A DNA stretch of 64,000 nt from the NCBI RefSeq assembly GCF_900115815.1, contig NZ_FOXV01000011.1, positions 1 through 64,000 on the forward strand, given 5' to 3'. Of this stretch, positions 34,327 to 42,674 are shown piece by piece; position 1 is the stretch's first letter; every line of letters starts with the position of its first letter. Source of the stretch: Roseivivax halotolerans. GTDB taxonomy: Bacteria > Pseudomonadota > Alphaproteobacteria > Rhodobacterales > Rhodobacteraceae. A program made the translations under genes and the position numbers. The notes under the pieces were generated by a model. It made no database searches, was not told where the DNA came from, and saw nothing but the letters and a program-made list of their open reading frames with translations.

Positions 34327-35628
34327 CTATTCCACGATGTCGGTAAACTCGTAATTGAGCCGTTTCATCACCTGCTCGTAATTGTAGAGCAGCTTGCCTT
34401 GCGTCCGCGCCCCCATCCAGACAGATGCGACCGCGAAGCTGTAGGCATCCTGCTCCGGCAATTCGGACAGAAGCTGGCCTTTCTTGACATACGAGGCGAT
34501 GCGCGTGCCGTCGATCTGCTCTGCCGCGACCTCGACCTCCGCGCGCGATGGCGCGCGAGCCACGGTCGCATCACGGAAGAACACGCGGTAGAAAAACTCC
34601 GCCGCGACGTTGTCTGGCCCCTCGCCTTTCGGCATGTCGGGTTTCCGGCCGAGGCCGAGGTCAATGGTCACCTGCTGGTGGCTGACCCCATCGACCATCT
34701 CGAAGAGGTCGCAATGCGACTGCGCGATACGGGTGTTGATCTCCAGAAGCCAGATCTTGTCCTGCACCTCGTCCCAGTAATACTCGATGTTGAAGCCCGC
34801 ATTGTCATAGCCGATATGGGCCATGATCGTGCGGGTGATCTCCCACATCTTGTCCTGCACCTTCTGGGGAAGCTGCTGGGACGGGTAGAGATAGTAGAAA
34901 AAGCTCAAGACCTGAGGATAGCGGATGGAATCGACCGTGCCGTAAGGCACGACCTCGCCGTTGTGAACGTAGCCTTCGACCGTGCATTGCCGCCCGCCGA
35001 TGACCTGTTCGGCCATGCAGTAATGCCCTTCGACCGCCGCGATATCTTCCGGCAGGTTCGCCCGGCTCAACACATGGTCGAATGGCTCGCCGATGCTGCG
35101 GATCTCGGCCCGCAGTTTCTCGATGGCGAAGTCGAAATCCTCGGGCGAATCGATCCGGAAGCCGAGCCGCGAGCCCGACGACTTGATCGGCTTGACGAAG
35201 AACGGAAAGCGCAGATCCGCCTGCCCGATTTTCGCGAGAGCCTCGTCGTCGAACGGATCGAAGGCGGTGAATTTCGGGATATGATCGGGGATCGCCTCCC
35301 GCATGACCACGCGCGACCAGTACTTGTGCTCGCATTTTAGCAAGCTTTCGAGCGATGCCTGTGGCGTGCCGTATTTCTCACAGAGGATCGGCAGCATCGT
35401 GGAGACCGGAAAGTCGATATAACCCACGATGGCGTCGATGGAGCCGTCAAAGGCGTCGAGCGTTTCTTCGGCCTCCTTCAGCATCGCGGGGATGTCGAAA
35501 TCCTGCGTCTCGGACACCTGCGCGGGTGTCAGGAGCGGGTGGAATTCCACGTCCTCGACGCCGCGCAGGCGCCTCAGACGTTCGGCGTTGAGATCGTTCA
35601 GTCCGATGACGAATACATTCTTGGTCAT
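34327..35628 (-). CDS. Uncharacterised ATP-grasp ligase in the cyanophycin operon
   Basis: 433 residues from ATG 35628, with AAGGAGG upstream. It has an N-terminal pre-ATP-grasp region (FVIGLNDLNAERLRRLRGVE). The ATP-grasp core has Lys146 in FFVKPIKSSGSRLGF, a hinge segment EGYVHNG and the metal-binding LLEINTR (295-300). All expected catalytic elements are present. The fold is that of D-Ala-D-Ala/carboxylate-amine ligases, which make peptide-like bonds through acyl-phosphates. It lies 73 bp after cphA. It may modify, cap or extend cyanophycin or its dipeptide; the substrate is unknown. Confidence 0.85.
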   Translation of the reverse strand: MTKNVFVIGLNDLNAERLRRLRGVEDVEFHPLLTPAQVSETQDFDIPAMLKEAEETLDAFDGSIDAIVGYIDFPVSTMLPILCEKYGTPQASLESLLKCEHKYWSRVVMREAIPDHIPKFTAFDPFDDEALAKIGQADLRFPFFVKPIKSSGSRLGFRIDSPEDFDFAIEKLRAEIRSIGEPFDHVLSRANLPEDIAAVEGHYCMAEQVIGGRQCTVEGYVHNGEVVPYGTVDSIRYPQVLSFFYYLYPSQQLPQKVQDKMWEITRTIMAHIGYDNAGFNIEYYWDEVQDKIWLLEINTRIAQSHCDLFEMVDGVSHQQVTIDLGLGRKPDMPKGEGPDNVAAEFFYRVFFRDATVARAPSRAEVEVAAEQIDGTRIASYVKKGQLLSELPEQDAYSFAVASVWMGARTQGKLLYNYEQVMKRLNYEFTDIVE

Positions 35629-35701
35629 TCTTGCCTCCTTCCCTGCGAAGGTGGTGTCGGGCTCGACGACCGGCAGAGAGCGGTCGCCACGCCCGTTACG
35701 A

Positions 35702-38356
35702 TCAGTTGTCCGGTTGCGCCAGTTCGGCTTGTGTCGGGAAGGACCGGCCCTTGAGCCGCTCTGTCGTCCCGTCGATGTCATCGACCAGAAGCAGGAGGAA
35801 ATCGCCTTGCCGCGCGCTTTCCATCGCGCGGTCGACGGCTTCCGCCTCACCCATGATGATCTCGACCCGTCCGGCTTCACCGCCAGAGGCAGCGCCTTCG
35901 TGGATCAGCCTCGCGACCTCGCCTTCCTCGCGTCCGCGCGCATCGGTCTCGTAGACATAGACCTCGTCGCACATCTTGGCGAGCTGCGCGCCGAGCGCCA
36001 TCAGGTCTTCGTCGCGCCGGTTGCCCGGAGCGGTCGAGACCGCGATCCTGCGCTGCGTGCCGAGGCCGGTGACGAGCGGCTCGAGCGCCTCGAGAGCGGG
36101 GACGTTGTGACCGTAATCGATGAGGCACTTCACCCCGTCCGCTTCGAAATAATTCGTGCGGCCCGGCATCTGTGCGGGCGTCGGATGGAAGGTCAGAAGC
36201 CCTGCGCGGATATCGTCGATCTCGATCCCGTGGGCGAGCGCGGCGGCCGCAGCCGCCATCGCGTTCTGAACGTTGAACGGCGCGTGACCTTCGAAGGCGA
36301 TGGGCACATCGTTCACCTTCACGATCTCGACCGTGACCTTGCCGCGCAGGAGCACGATCCAGCCGTTCTTTACGCTCATGACCATGCCGAGGTTGCTGAG
36401 ATGCTCCGCCAGGTCCGGGTTGTCGGGGTTCATCGTGAAATAGATGATCTCGCCGCGCGCCCAATAGGTGCCCTGGTCCATGACAAGCGGATCGTCGGCG
36501 TTGAGGACGCAATAGCCGCCCTCTCCCTTGCGCTTCACCGCGTCGACCACGACCGTCTTGCAGCGCGCCAGTTCCTCGAGCGTGTGGATGCCGCGTTCGC
36601 CTAGGTGATCGGAGGCGATGTTCAGAAGAACGCCGACATCCGCCTCGTCGAAGCCCAGACCCCGCCGCATTATGCCGCCGCGCGCGACTTCGAGCACGGC
36701 ATGTTCGACCGTCGGCTCGCGGAGGACCGCCTGAGCCGCCGCGGGGCCGGAATAATCGCCGCGCAGGATGACGTTGTTGTCGATCTCGACCGTGCCGGTG
36801 CAGCCCATGCCCACCGACCAGCCCGCCTGGCGCAGGATGTGGCTCGTCAGGCGCGTCGTCGTGGTCTTGCCGTTCGTGCCGGTGATCGCTGTGATCGGAA
36901 TGCGCCCGTCATCCGTTTGGTCGGGGAAGAGCATATCGACAACATGCTGGCCCACGGGTCGCGGATGGCCATGCGTGGGCGACATGTGCATACGGAAACC
37001 GGGGCCGGCATTGACCTCGACCACACCGGCCGATTGACGGTCGAGCGGGATCGAGACGTTCTCGCACAGAAGATCGATGCCGATCACGTCGAGCCCGACG
37101 AGCCGTCCGATCCGCTCCATTGCGAAGCGAACCTCGGGATGCACTTCGTCGGTCAGATCCGCGGCGGTGCCTCCGGTGGAGATATTGGCCGTCGACTTCA
37201 GAAAGGCGATCTCGCCCTCGGGCAGAACGGTATCGAGCGTATATCCCGCCTGTTCGAGCATCCGGTGCGTCTGCTCGTCCACATTGATCTGGGTGAGCAG
37301 GTTCTCGTGGCCGACGCCCCGTCGCGGATCCTTGTTTTCGATGTCGATCAGCGCCTGGATCGTGGTTTTGCCATCGCCGACCACATGCGCCGGACGGCGG
37401 CGGGCGGCGGCGACCAGCTTGCCGCCGATCACCAGCATCCGGTGATCCTCGCCCTTGATGTAGCTTTCGACGATCACGCCAGCGTAGTCGTCACGCGCCC
37501 GCGCCACGGCGGCGTCATACCCCGAGCGCAGATCCTCGAGCGTGTTGATATCGGTGGTCACCCCGCGCCCGTGATTGCCCGAGAGCGGCTTCGTGACGAC
37601 CGGCCAGCCGATCCATTCGGCGGCGGCCTGAGCCTCTTCGAAGGAATAACAGGTTTGTCCGTGCGGCACCGGCACGCCCGCTTCGCCCAGGATCTGCTTG
37701 GTCCAGTCCTTGTCGTCGGCGATCGAGTGACCGATGATCCCCGATGCATCCGTCACCGTCGCCTGGAAGCGCCGCTGCTTGATGCCGTGACCGAGCTGCG
37801 TGTAGCTCGTGCCTTCGGTCAGGTTGTAGGCGGGGATGTTCCGCGCCTTGGCCGCATCGACGATTGCACCCGTCGAAGGACCGAGCGCATTGGCGTCGCG
37901 CACTTCCTTGAGGCTGTCGATATATGGTTGAAGATCGACGTCCTCGTTGTCGTAGAGCTGCTGGACGATCTCGACCGCCGCCTGGCCCGCGGCAAGGCCC
38001 GTCGCCTCGTCGCGATAGCGGTACACGACGTTGTAGATGCCTTTGTCGTAGCTATCGACGGTCTTGCCGTAGCCGACCGAGAACCCGACAAGGTTCTGCA
38101 ATTCGATCGCCACGTGCTCGACCATGTGTCCTGCCCATGTGCCATGCCGCACACGTTGCAGGAAACCGCCCGCCTCTCCGACGGAACAGCGGTGGTGGTG
38201 GATGGTGGGGATCAGCGCCTCGAGACGCTCGGCGATGCCCTCGACCTTGTCGCTCGGTCGCTCTTCCAGCTCCTCGATGTCGAGGCGCATATAGATGGCT
38301 TTGTAACGGCTGTAATAGTTGGGGCCGCGCAGCGCACGGTGCTCAAGTATTTGCAA
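35702..38356 (-). CDS. cphA: Cyanophycin synthetase
   Basis: 884 residues, matching CphA1. An N-terminal domain starts at TTG 38356 (QILEHRALRGPNYYS, a family-typical start). The ATP-grasp domain (about 215-470) has VTKPLSGNHGRGV and EVNAGPG. The Mur-ligase-like domain (about 485-880) has the P-loop GTNGKTTTT (493-501) and LIDYGHNVPALEALEPL. It polymerises aspartate and arginine into cyanophycin, one ATP-dependent site per residue type. The gene overlaps cphB by 14 bp and uses a TTG start with AAGGA almost touching it, suggesting low or coupled translation. Confidence 0.96.
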   Translation of the reverse strand: MQILEHRALRGPNYYSRYKAIYMRLDIEELEERPSDKVEGIAERLEALIPTIHHHRCSVGEAGGFLQRVRHGTWAGHMVEHVAIELQNLVGFSVGYGKTVDSYDKGIYNVVYRYRDEATGLAAGQAAVEIVQQLYDNEDVDLQPYIDSLKEVRDANALGPSTGAIVDAAKARNIPAYNLTEGTSYTQLGHGIKQRRFQATVTDASGIIGHSIADDKDWTKQILGEAGVPVPHGQTCYSFEEAQAAAEWIGWPVVTKPLSGNHGRGVTTDINTLEDLRSGYDAAVARARDDYAGVIVESYIKGEDHRMLVIGGKLVAAARRRPAHVVGDGKTTIQALIDIENKDPRRGVGHENLLTQINVDEQTHRMLEQAGYTLDTVLPEGEIAFLKSTANISTGGTAADLTDEVHPEVRFAMERIGRLVGLDVIGIDLLCENVSIPLDRQSAGVVEVNAGPGFRMHMSPTHGHPRPVGQHVVDMLFPDQTDDGRIPITAITGTNGKTTTTRLTSHILRQAGWSVGMGCTGTVEIDNNVILRGDYSGPAAAQAVLREPTVEHAVLEVARGGIMRRGLGFDEADVGVLLNIASDHLGERGIHTLEELARCKTVVVDAVKRKGEGGYCVLNADDPLVMDQGTYWARGEIIYFTMNPDNPDLAEHLSNLGMVMSVKNGWIVLLRGKVTVEIVKVNDVPIAFEGHAPFNVQNAMAAAAAALAHGIEIDDIRAGLLTFHPTPAQMPGRTNYFEADGVKCLIDYGHNVPALEALEPLVTGLGTQRRIAVSTAPGNRRDEDLMALGAQLAKMCDEVYVYETDARGREEGEVARLIHEGAASGGEAGRVEIIMGEAEAVDRAMESARQGDFLLLLVDDIDGTTERLKGRSFPTQAELAQPDN

Positions 38357-39227
38357 TCCTTAGCTCCAGGCTTTCTGCCTCGAGCTCGTGCGGCCCGAGG
38401 ACCCGCCGGTCCCTCAGGCTGTATCCATAACCCTCAACCAGCGCATGCATTTTAACGCCGTGAACCGTGACAGGTTCCCCGTCGGCGAGATCAAACACAT
38501 TCGACCCGGTGATCTCCGAGCTGTCAACCAGGATGACATGGCCCGGTCCGAAGGCGCGGATCAGGTCGCCGTCGAACTGGACTGCCGCATCCTCTCCGAG
38601 GCCGACGCCGAGATATTCCGGGTTGGTCGCGCCCACCTCCATCAGCCGCGAGAAGCGCCCGCGTTCGAGGAAGTGGGTATCGATGATGACGCCCTCGACG
38701 AAACCGAAGCCCGCCGACATCTTCACAGCGCCCTTGCGGAGTGCATCGTCCGCCGGACCGCCATAGACCATCGTGGCCGATTGGCAGGCCGCGCCCGCGC
38801 TGGTGCCTGCGACGACCATGCCTACTTCGTGCCGCTCCCGGATCGCGTCGAGCGCGTCGGAGGCCCCGAAGATATTGGTCAGGCGCATCTGATCGCCGCC
38901 CGAGATGAACAGGACGTCCGAGGCGCGGATCATGTCGATGAACTTCGCGTCATGCGCGTCCTTGCGCTCGCGAATACGGATATCGAGCACCTCCGACGCA
39001 CCCTTCGCACGGAAGGCGTCGTTATAGCCGTCGAACACTTCGCCGGGAATGCTGCTTGCCGTGGTGATGACGCCGACAATCGGCGCATCCTTGCCCGACA
39101 GCTCCAGCACATGCGCCAGGATCGCGACGGAATTGGTCTTGTCCTCCGCCCCGCCGATGGCAACGAGAGCGCCCGGCTTGGCGAAGGGCCGTGCATCCTT
39201 TTTCGAGACCGGTGTCGTCATGTTCAT
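38343..39227 (-). CDS. cphB: Cyanophycinase
   Basis: 294 residues from ATG 39227, with AAGGGCACGTCC upstream. It is a serine-peptidase S51 relative. The nucleophile Ser143 lies in VAGTSAGAACQS, with LFISGGDQMRLTNIFG before it and IIDTHFLERGRFSRLMEV after it. It splits cyanophycin into beta-Asp-Arg dipeptides in the cytosol. As first gene of the operon it is made with the synthetase, so storage and use are co-controlled at the operon level. The divergent isoaspartyl peptidase completes breakdown. Confidence 0.95.
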   Translation of the reverse strand: MNMTTPVSKKDARPFAKPGALVAIGGAEDKTNSVAILAHVLELSGKDAPIVGVITTASSIPGEVFDGYNDAFRAKGASEVLDIRIRERKDAHDAKFIDMIRASDVLFISGGDQMRLTNIFGASDALDAIRERHEVGMVVAGTSAGAACQSATMVYGGPADDALRKGAVKMSAGFGFVEGVIIDTHFLERGRFSRLMEVGATNPEYLGVGLGEDAAVQFDGDLIRAFGPGHVILVDSSEITGSNVFDLADGEPVTVHGVKMHALVEGYGYSLRDRRVLGPHELEAESLELRIANT

Positions 39228-39405
39228 GGACGTGCCCTTGTGAACCAAACGGAAGCTATATCTTGTGTGATGATGATCGGCAAACGGTAAATAGGACAGT
39301 CCCCTTTGCAAAGAATTGCGCCGATTGTTGCATTCTGCCGCGTTTTTCAGCGATGACGTGGCGGCGAAGACCCACAGGCACCGACTTTTTCACGCGAGGA
39401 TTGTA

Positions 39406-40332
39406 ATGGCTCAGGGCTACACGCTCGTAATTCATGGCGGCGCGGGCGTTTTGCCGCGGCAGACCATGACCGAGGAGATGGAGACGCGGTACCACGCGGC
39501 GCTGGACCGCGTTCTGGCCGCGGGCGAGGCGATTCTGGAGGCGGACGGCTCGGCGCTCGATGCGGTGGAAGCGGCGGTGATCGCACTCGAGAACGAGCCC
39601 TTGTTCAATGCCGGGCGCGGCGCGGTTTTCACGCGCAAGGGCACACACGAAATGGATGCCGCGATCATGGACGGCACGGACCGCCGCGCCGGCGCGGTCG
39701 CGGGGATCATGGGGCCCCGCAACCCGATCCGGGCGGCGCGTGCGGTGATGGAGCGCACGAGCCACGTCCTGATGATCGGTGACGGCGCGCTCGATGTCGC
39801 GCGCGAGGCGAGCCTGCCTTTCGAGGACGCGGCTTATTTCTATACCGAGGAACGGCATGCGAGCTTGCAAAGCACGCTCGAGATGGAGCGCTCGGGCGCG
39901 CTCGATGACGATCCGAGCCGTAGGCACGGCACCGTGGGCGCCGTCGCGCTCGACCGGCACGGCTGTCTCGCCGCCGCGACCTCGACCGGCGGGATGACCG
40001 CGAAACGCGCTGGGCGCGTTGGCGACAGTCCGGTGATCGGCGCAGGCACCTATGCCGACAATCGCAGCTGCGCGATCTCGGCGACCGGCGATGGCGAGGT
40101 TTTCTTGAGGCTGGCCGTGGCCCACGAGATCGAGGCGCGCGTTCGGCTGACGGGTGCCACCCTGACGGATGCGGCCGGGACCGTTGTCGCCGACGACTTG
40201 ACCGACGCGGGAGGCTCGGGCGGGCTGATCGCGGTCGCGAAGGACGGCACTTTCGCGGCGCCCTTCAACTGCGAAGGCATGTATCGCGGCTGGAGCCGGG
40301 AGGACGGCGACCGCGAAACCCACGTCTACTGA
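39406..40332 (+). CDS. iaaA: Isoaspartyl peptidase/L-asparaginase (Ntn-hydrolase)
   Basis: 308 residues from ATG 39406, with GAGGA upstream. It starts with LVIHGGAGVLPR and has the autoprocessing/catalytic Thr176 in RRHGTVGAVALD, which becomes the N-terminus of the beta subunit. STGGMTAKRAGRVGDSPVIG and NRSCAISATGDGEVFLR fit the substrate pocket. It hydrolyses beta-aspartyl dipeptides. Divergent placement 178 bp from cphB strongly suggests beta-Asp-Arg from cyanophycin as a main substrate. I saw no obvious operator in the intergenic region. Confidence 0.93.
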   Translation: MAQGYTLVIHGGAGVLPRQTMTEEMETRYHAALDRVLAAGEAILEADGSALDAVEAAVIALENEPLFNAGRGAVFTRKGTHEMDAAIMDGTDRRAGAVAGIMGPRNPIRAARAVMERTSHVLMIGDGALDVAREASLPFEDAAYFYTEERHASLQSTLEMERSGALDDDPSRRHGTVGAVALDRHGCLAAATSTGGMTAKRAGRVGDSPVIGAGTYADNRSCAISATGDGEVFLRLAVAHEIEARVRLTGATLTDAAGTVVADDLTDAGGSGGLIAVAKDGTFAAPFNCEGMYRGWSREDGDRETHVY

Positions 40333-40353
40333 CCTCGTGATGACGATCGCGGG

Positions 40354-41361
40354 TCAGGCGAAACGCTCCGGCCCGTGCCATTGCGTCTCGCTGTAGCGGT
40401 CGCCATGCGCCCAACCGGGTGGCAATGCCTCCTCGATCCGCGCGAGATCCTCTGCGCCAAGGCGCATGGTCGCCCCGCGCGCCGCTTCCTCGAGGTGACG
40501 CGGGGAGCGGGTGCCCGGAATGGGAATGACCGTCTCGCTGCGCGACAGGAGCCACGCGATCGCAAGGCTGGCTGCCGGGGCCTCGAAGTCAGCGGCCAGC
40601 TGTCTGAAACGATCCGAGCTTGCGAGATTGTAGGCGAAGTTCGGCTCGTGGAAACGAGGATTGGACCTGAGGAAAGCCGAGCCCTCCACCCGCGCCATGT
40701 CGGGCGGCGTGTCGGTCAGGAAGCCCCGGCCCACGGGCGAGAAGGCGACAAGCGCAACTGCGTGCCGCTCGCAAGCTTGCACGAGGCCAAGCTCCGGGGC
40801 GCGGGTCGCGAGCGAATATTCCGACTGCACCGCGTCGACGAGATGCACCGCCATCGCCCGGTCGAGCGAGGCCGGGGATATCTCGGAAAAGCCCACCGCT
40901 TTCGTGCGTCCCGATGCCTTCAGCTCGGCAAGACTTTCGGTCACCTCTTCGATGGGGCGTGCCGCCTCGCGCCGATGCACGTAGAACAGATCGACCGCCT
41001 CAAGCCCGAGCCGGGCGAGACTGGCCTCGAGCGATGCGGTCAGATGCGCCCGGCTGTTATCGTAGAACCTCCCGCCGGTCTTGGGATCGCTGCAGATGCC
41101 CGCCTTTGTCGCGATGCGGAAAATCGGGCCGCGCGATGCGAGATAGCGTCCGATGACCTCCTCGGAATGGCCCATGCCATAGACGTTCGACGTATCGAGA
41201 TGGTCGATACCGAGCTCCGCCGCCTTGTCGAAAAGCGCGAACGCCTCCTCTTCCGTCGAAGGGCCGTAGAACCCTGAGATGTTCATCGCGCCGAGGCCGA
41301 TCGCGGTAAGGGAAAGCCCCGATTGCCCGAGAGTGCGGGACGGAAGAGCGGTGTTGGTCAT
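40354..41361 (-). CDS. Aldo/keto reductase
   Basis: 335 residues from ATG 41361, which overlaps the MmgE/PrpD stop and has AGGAG upstream. It is a TIM-barrel AKR. Asp and Tyr of the tetrad are in IDHLDTSNVYGMGHSEEVIG, the Lys in FRIATKAG and the His in DLFYVHRREA; the NADPH site is IPIPGTRSPRHLEEAA. It reduces an aldehyde or ketone with NADPH, or the reverse. It is the last gene of the TRAP/acyl-CoA operon, so it may handle a semialdehyde or keto acid in that pathway. The substrate is unknown. Confidence 0.88.
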   Translation of the reverse strand: MTNTALPSRTLGQSGLSLTAIGLGAMNISGFYGPSTEEEAFALFDKAAELGIDHLDTSNVYGMGHSEEVIGRYLASRGPIFRIATKAGICSDPKTGGRFYDNSRAHLTASLEASLARLGLEAVDLFYVHRREAARPIEEVTESLAELKASGRTKAVGFSEISPASLDRAMAVHLVDAVQSEYSLATRAPELGLVQACERHAVALVAFSPVGRGFLTDTPPDMARVEGSAFLRSNPRFHEPNFAYNLASSDRFRQLAADFEAPAASLAIAWLLSRSETVIPIPGTRSPRHLEEAARGATMRLGAEDLARIEEALPPGWAHGDRYSETQWHGPERFA

Positions 41362-42674
41362 GATCTGTCTCCTGCCGCAGCCATTCGCGCGGTGAATGTG
41401 TCGAGGGAGGATGTGCTCAAGCTGCGCACCGCGTCCCAGAGCGCCTCTGCGCGATCTGTGCCGAGCAGCGCCGCCGCCTTGCGCCGAAGGCGCGGTTCGG
41501 TCTCCGCGGCGTCCGCATCGCGAACGAGGTCGTGTCCGGCCTCGGCGCTTTCGCCATCCTCGCAAAGAAGTCTCACGCGTGCCGCCGTATCGGAAAGCGT
41601 CTCGTCCGTTCGGACCTCGACCTTGTCCCTGAGCGCAACGAGATCCGGCCGCGCGCAGGTCTCGGCCGAATAGCTTTCGAGCGCTGCGGTATCGACGCCC
41701 GCCAGCGCCATCGCCGCGGTCAGCCGGTAGCTGAACTTCGCGGCTAGTCCGGTTTCGGGTCTGGGCTGGTTGCAGACGGCGAGCCAGCGCGGATGGGTCG
41801 TGACCTCGATCTTCGTTATCTTCTCAGGGTCGAGCGTCGTGATTGCCGGATCGCGCATCGCTTCGAGCATGGCATGCAGCCCGTGGCAGCACGCGTGGAA
41901 CTTGTAGGAAATCTGCGGGAAAACCCATGTCTCGCCCAGCCCGTCGAACGCCTCCTTGCGGGCCCCGCCGCCATGCGTCGGCCCGAAGCCTTGCGGGCCT
42001 TCCATCGCCTCAGGCGCCGATCGCGCACCGGCCTCCGCCAGCAAAGCGCAGGTCACGCCGACCTCAGCGGCAAACCCGGCATTAAGCGGTTTGCCCATGG
42101 TGCCGAACTGGCTCTTGAGCCCGGCGGCGCGGGTCGCCGTCAAGCCAATCGCCGCTTCCAGGCCGCCAGCATCGAGCCCCGCAAGACGTCCCGCCGCCAC
42201 GGCCGCGCCGAACGCGCCCGAAGTCCCGGTCTGGTGAAATCCGGCCTCGTAATGGCCGCGCCCGAGCCAATCGCCAACGCGGCAGGCGGTCTCTAGCCCG
42301 AGCGCCAGCGCGTCGAGCAGCGCCTCCCCGCTTGTGCCCCGCGTCTCCGCCACGGCGAGCGCGGCGGGGATCACCGCGACACTCGGATGGCCGATGTGAA
42401 GAAAATGCGTATCGTCGTAGTCGAGCGCGTGGCTCGCCGCGCCATTGGCCAGTGCCGCGGCGCGCGCGCCAGCCTGACCGCCGCCGAAAAGCGTGGCCTT
42501 GCCCGGCTCACTTCGCGCCAGGGCAAACGCCGCCTCGGCCACCGGCTCGCCCTGCCCCGCAAGTCCGACGGTGGCCCAGTCGTAGAGTGACAGGCGGACG
42601 GTGCGCGCCAGATCCGGATCGCGCGGCGCGGGGCCTGACGCGAACCCGGCAAGCCGAGCGGCAAGTCCAGTCAT
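41358..42674 (-). CDS. MmgE/PrpD family protein
   Basis: 438 residues. Segments typical of the family include ALDYDDTHFLHIGHPSVAVI, GLETACRVGDWLGRGHYEAG, FHQTGTSGAFGAAVAAGRL and ISYKFHACCHGLHAMLEAM. The family includes 2-methylcitrate dehydratase PrpD and cis-aconitate decarboxylase, and works on tri- and dicarboxylates. In this operon it may dehydrate or isomerise a hydroxy-acid. It overlaps both neighbours by 4 bp, so it is translated with the acyl-CoA dehydrogenase-like gene before it and the reductase after it. Confidence 0.88.
   Translation of the reverse strand: MTGLAARLAGFASGPAPRDPDLARTVRLSLYDWATVGLAGQGEPVAEAAFALARSEPGKATLFGGGQAGARAAALANGAASHALDYDDTHFLHIGHPSVAVIPAALAVAETRGTSGEALLDALALGLETACRVGDWLGRGHYEAGFHQTGTSGAFGAAVAAGRLAGLDAGGLEAAIGLTATRAAGLKSQFGTMGKPLNAGFAAEVGVTCALLAEAGARSAPEAMEGPQGFGPTHGGGARKEAFDGLGETWVFPQISYKFHACCHGLHAMLEAMRDPAITTLDPEKITKIEVTTHPRWLAVCNQPRPETGLAAKFSYRLTAAMALAGVDTAALESYSAETCARPDLVALRDKVEVRTDETLSDTAARVRLLCEDGESAEAGHDLVRDADAAETEPRLRRKAAALLGTDRAEALWDAVRSLSTSSLDTFTARMAAAGDRS

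Noticed and set aside
39228-39405. GCAA-N4-TTGC and similar short dyads between cphB and iaaA
   Set aside because: Arms of four bases are expected by chance and none is centred on a recognisable promoter.
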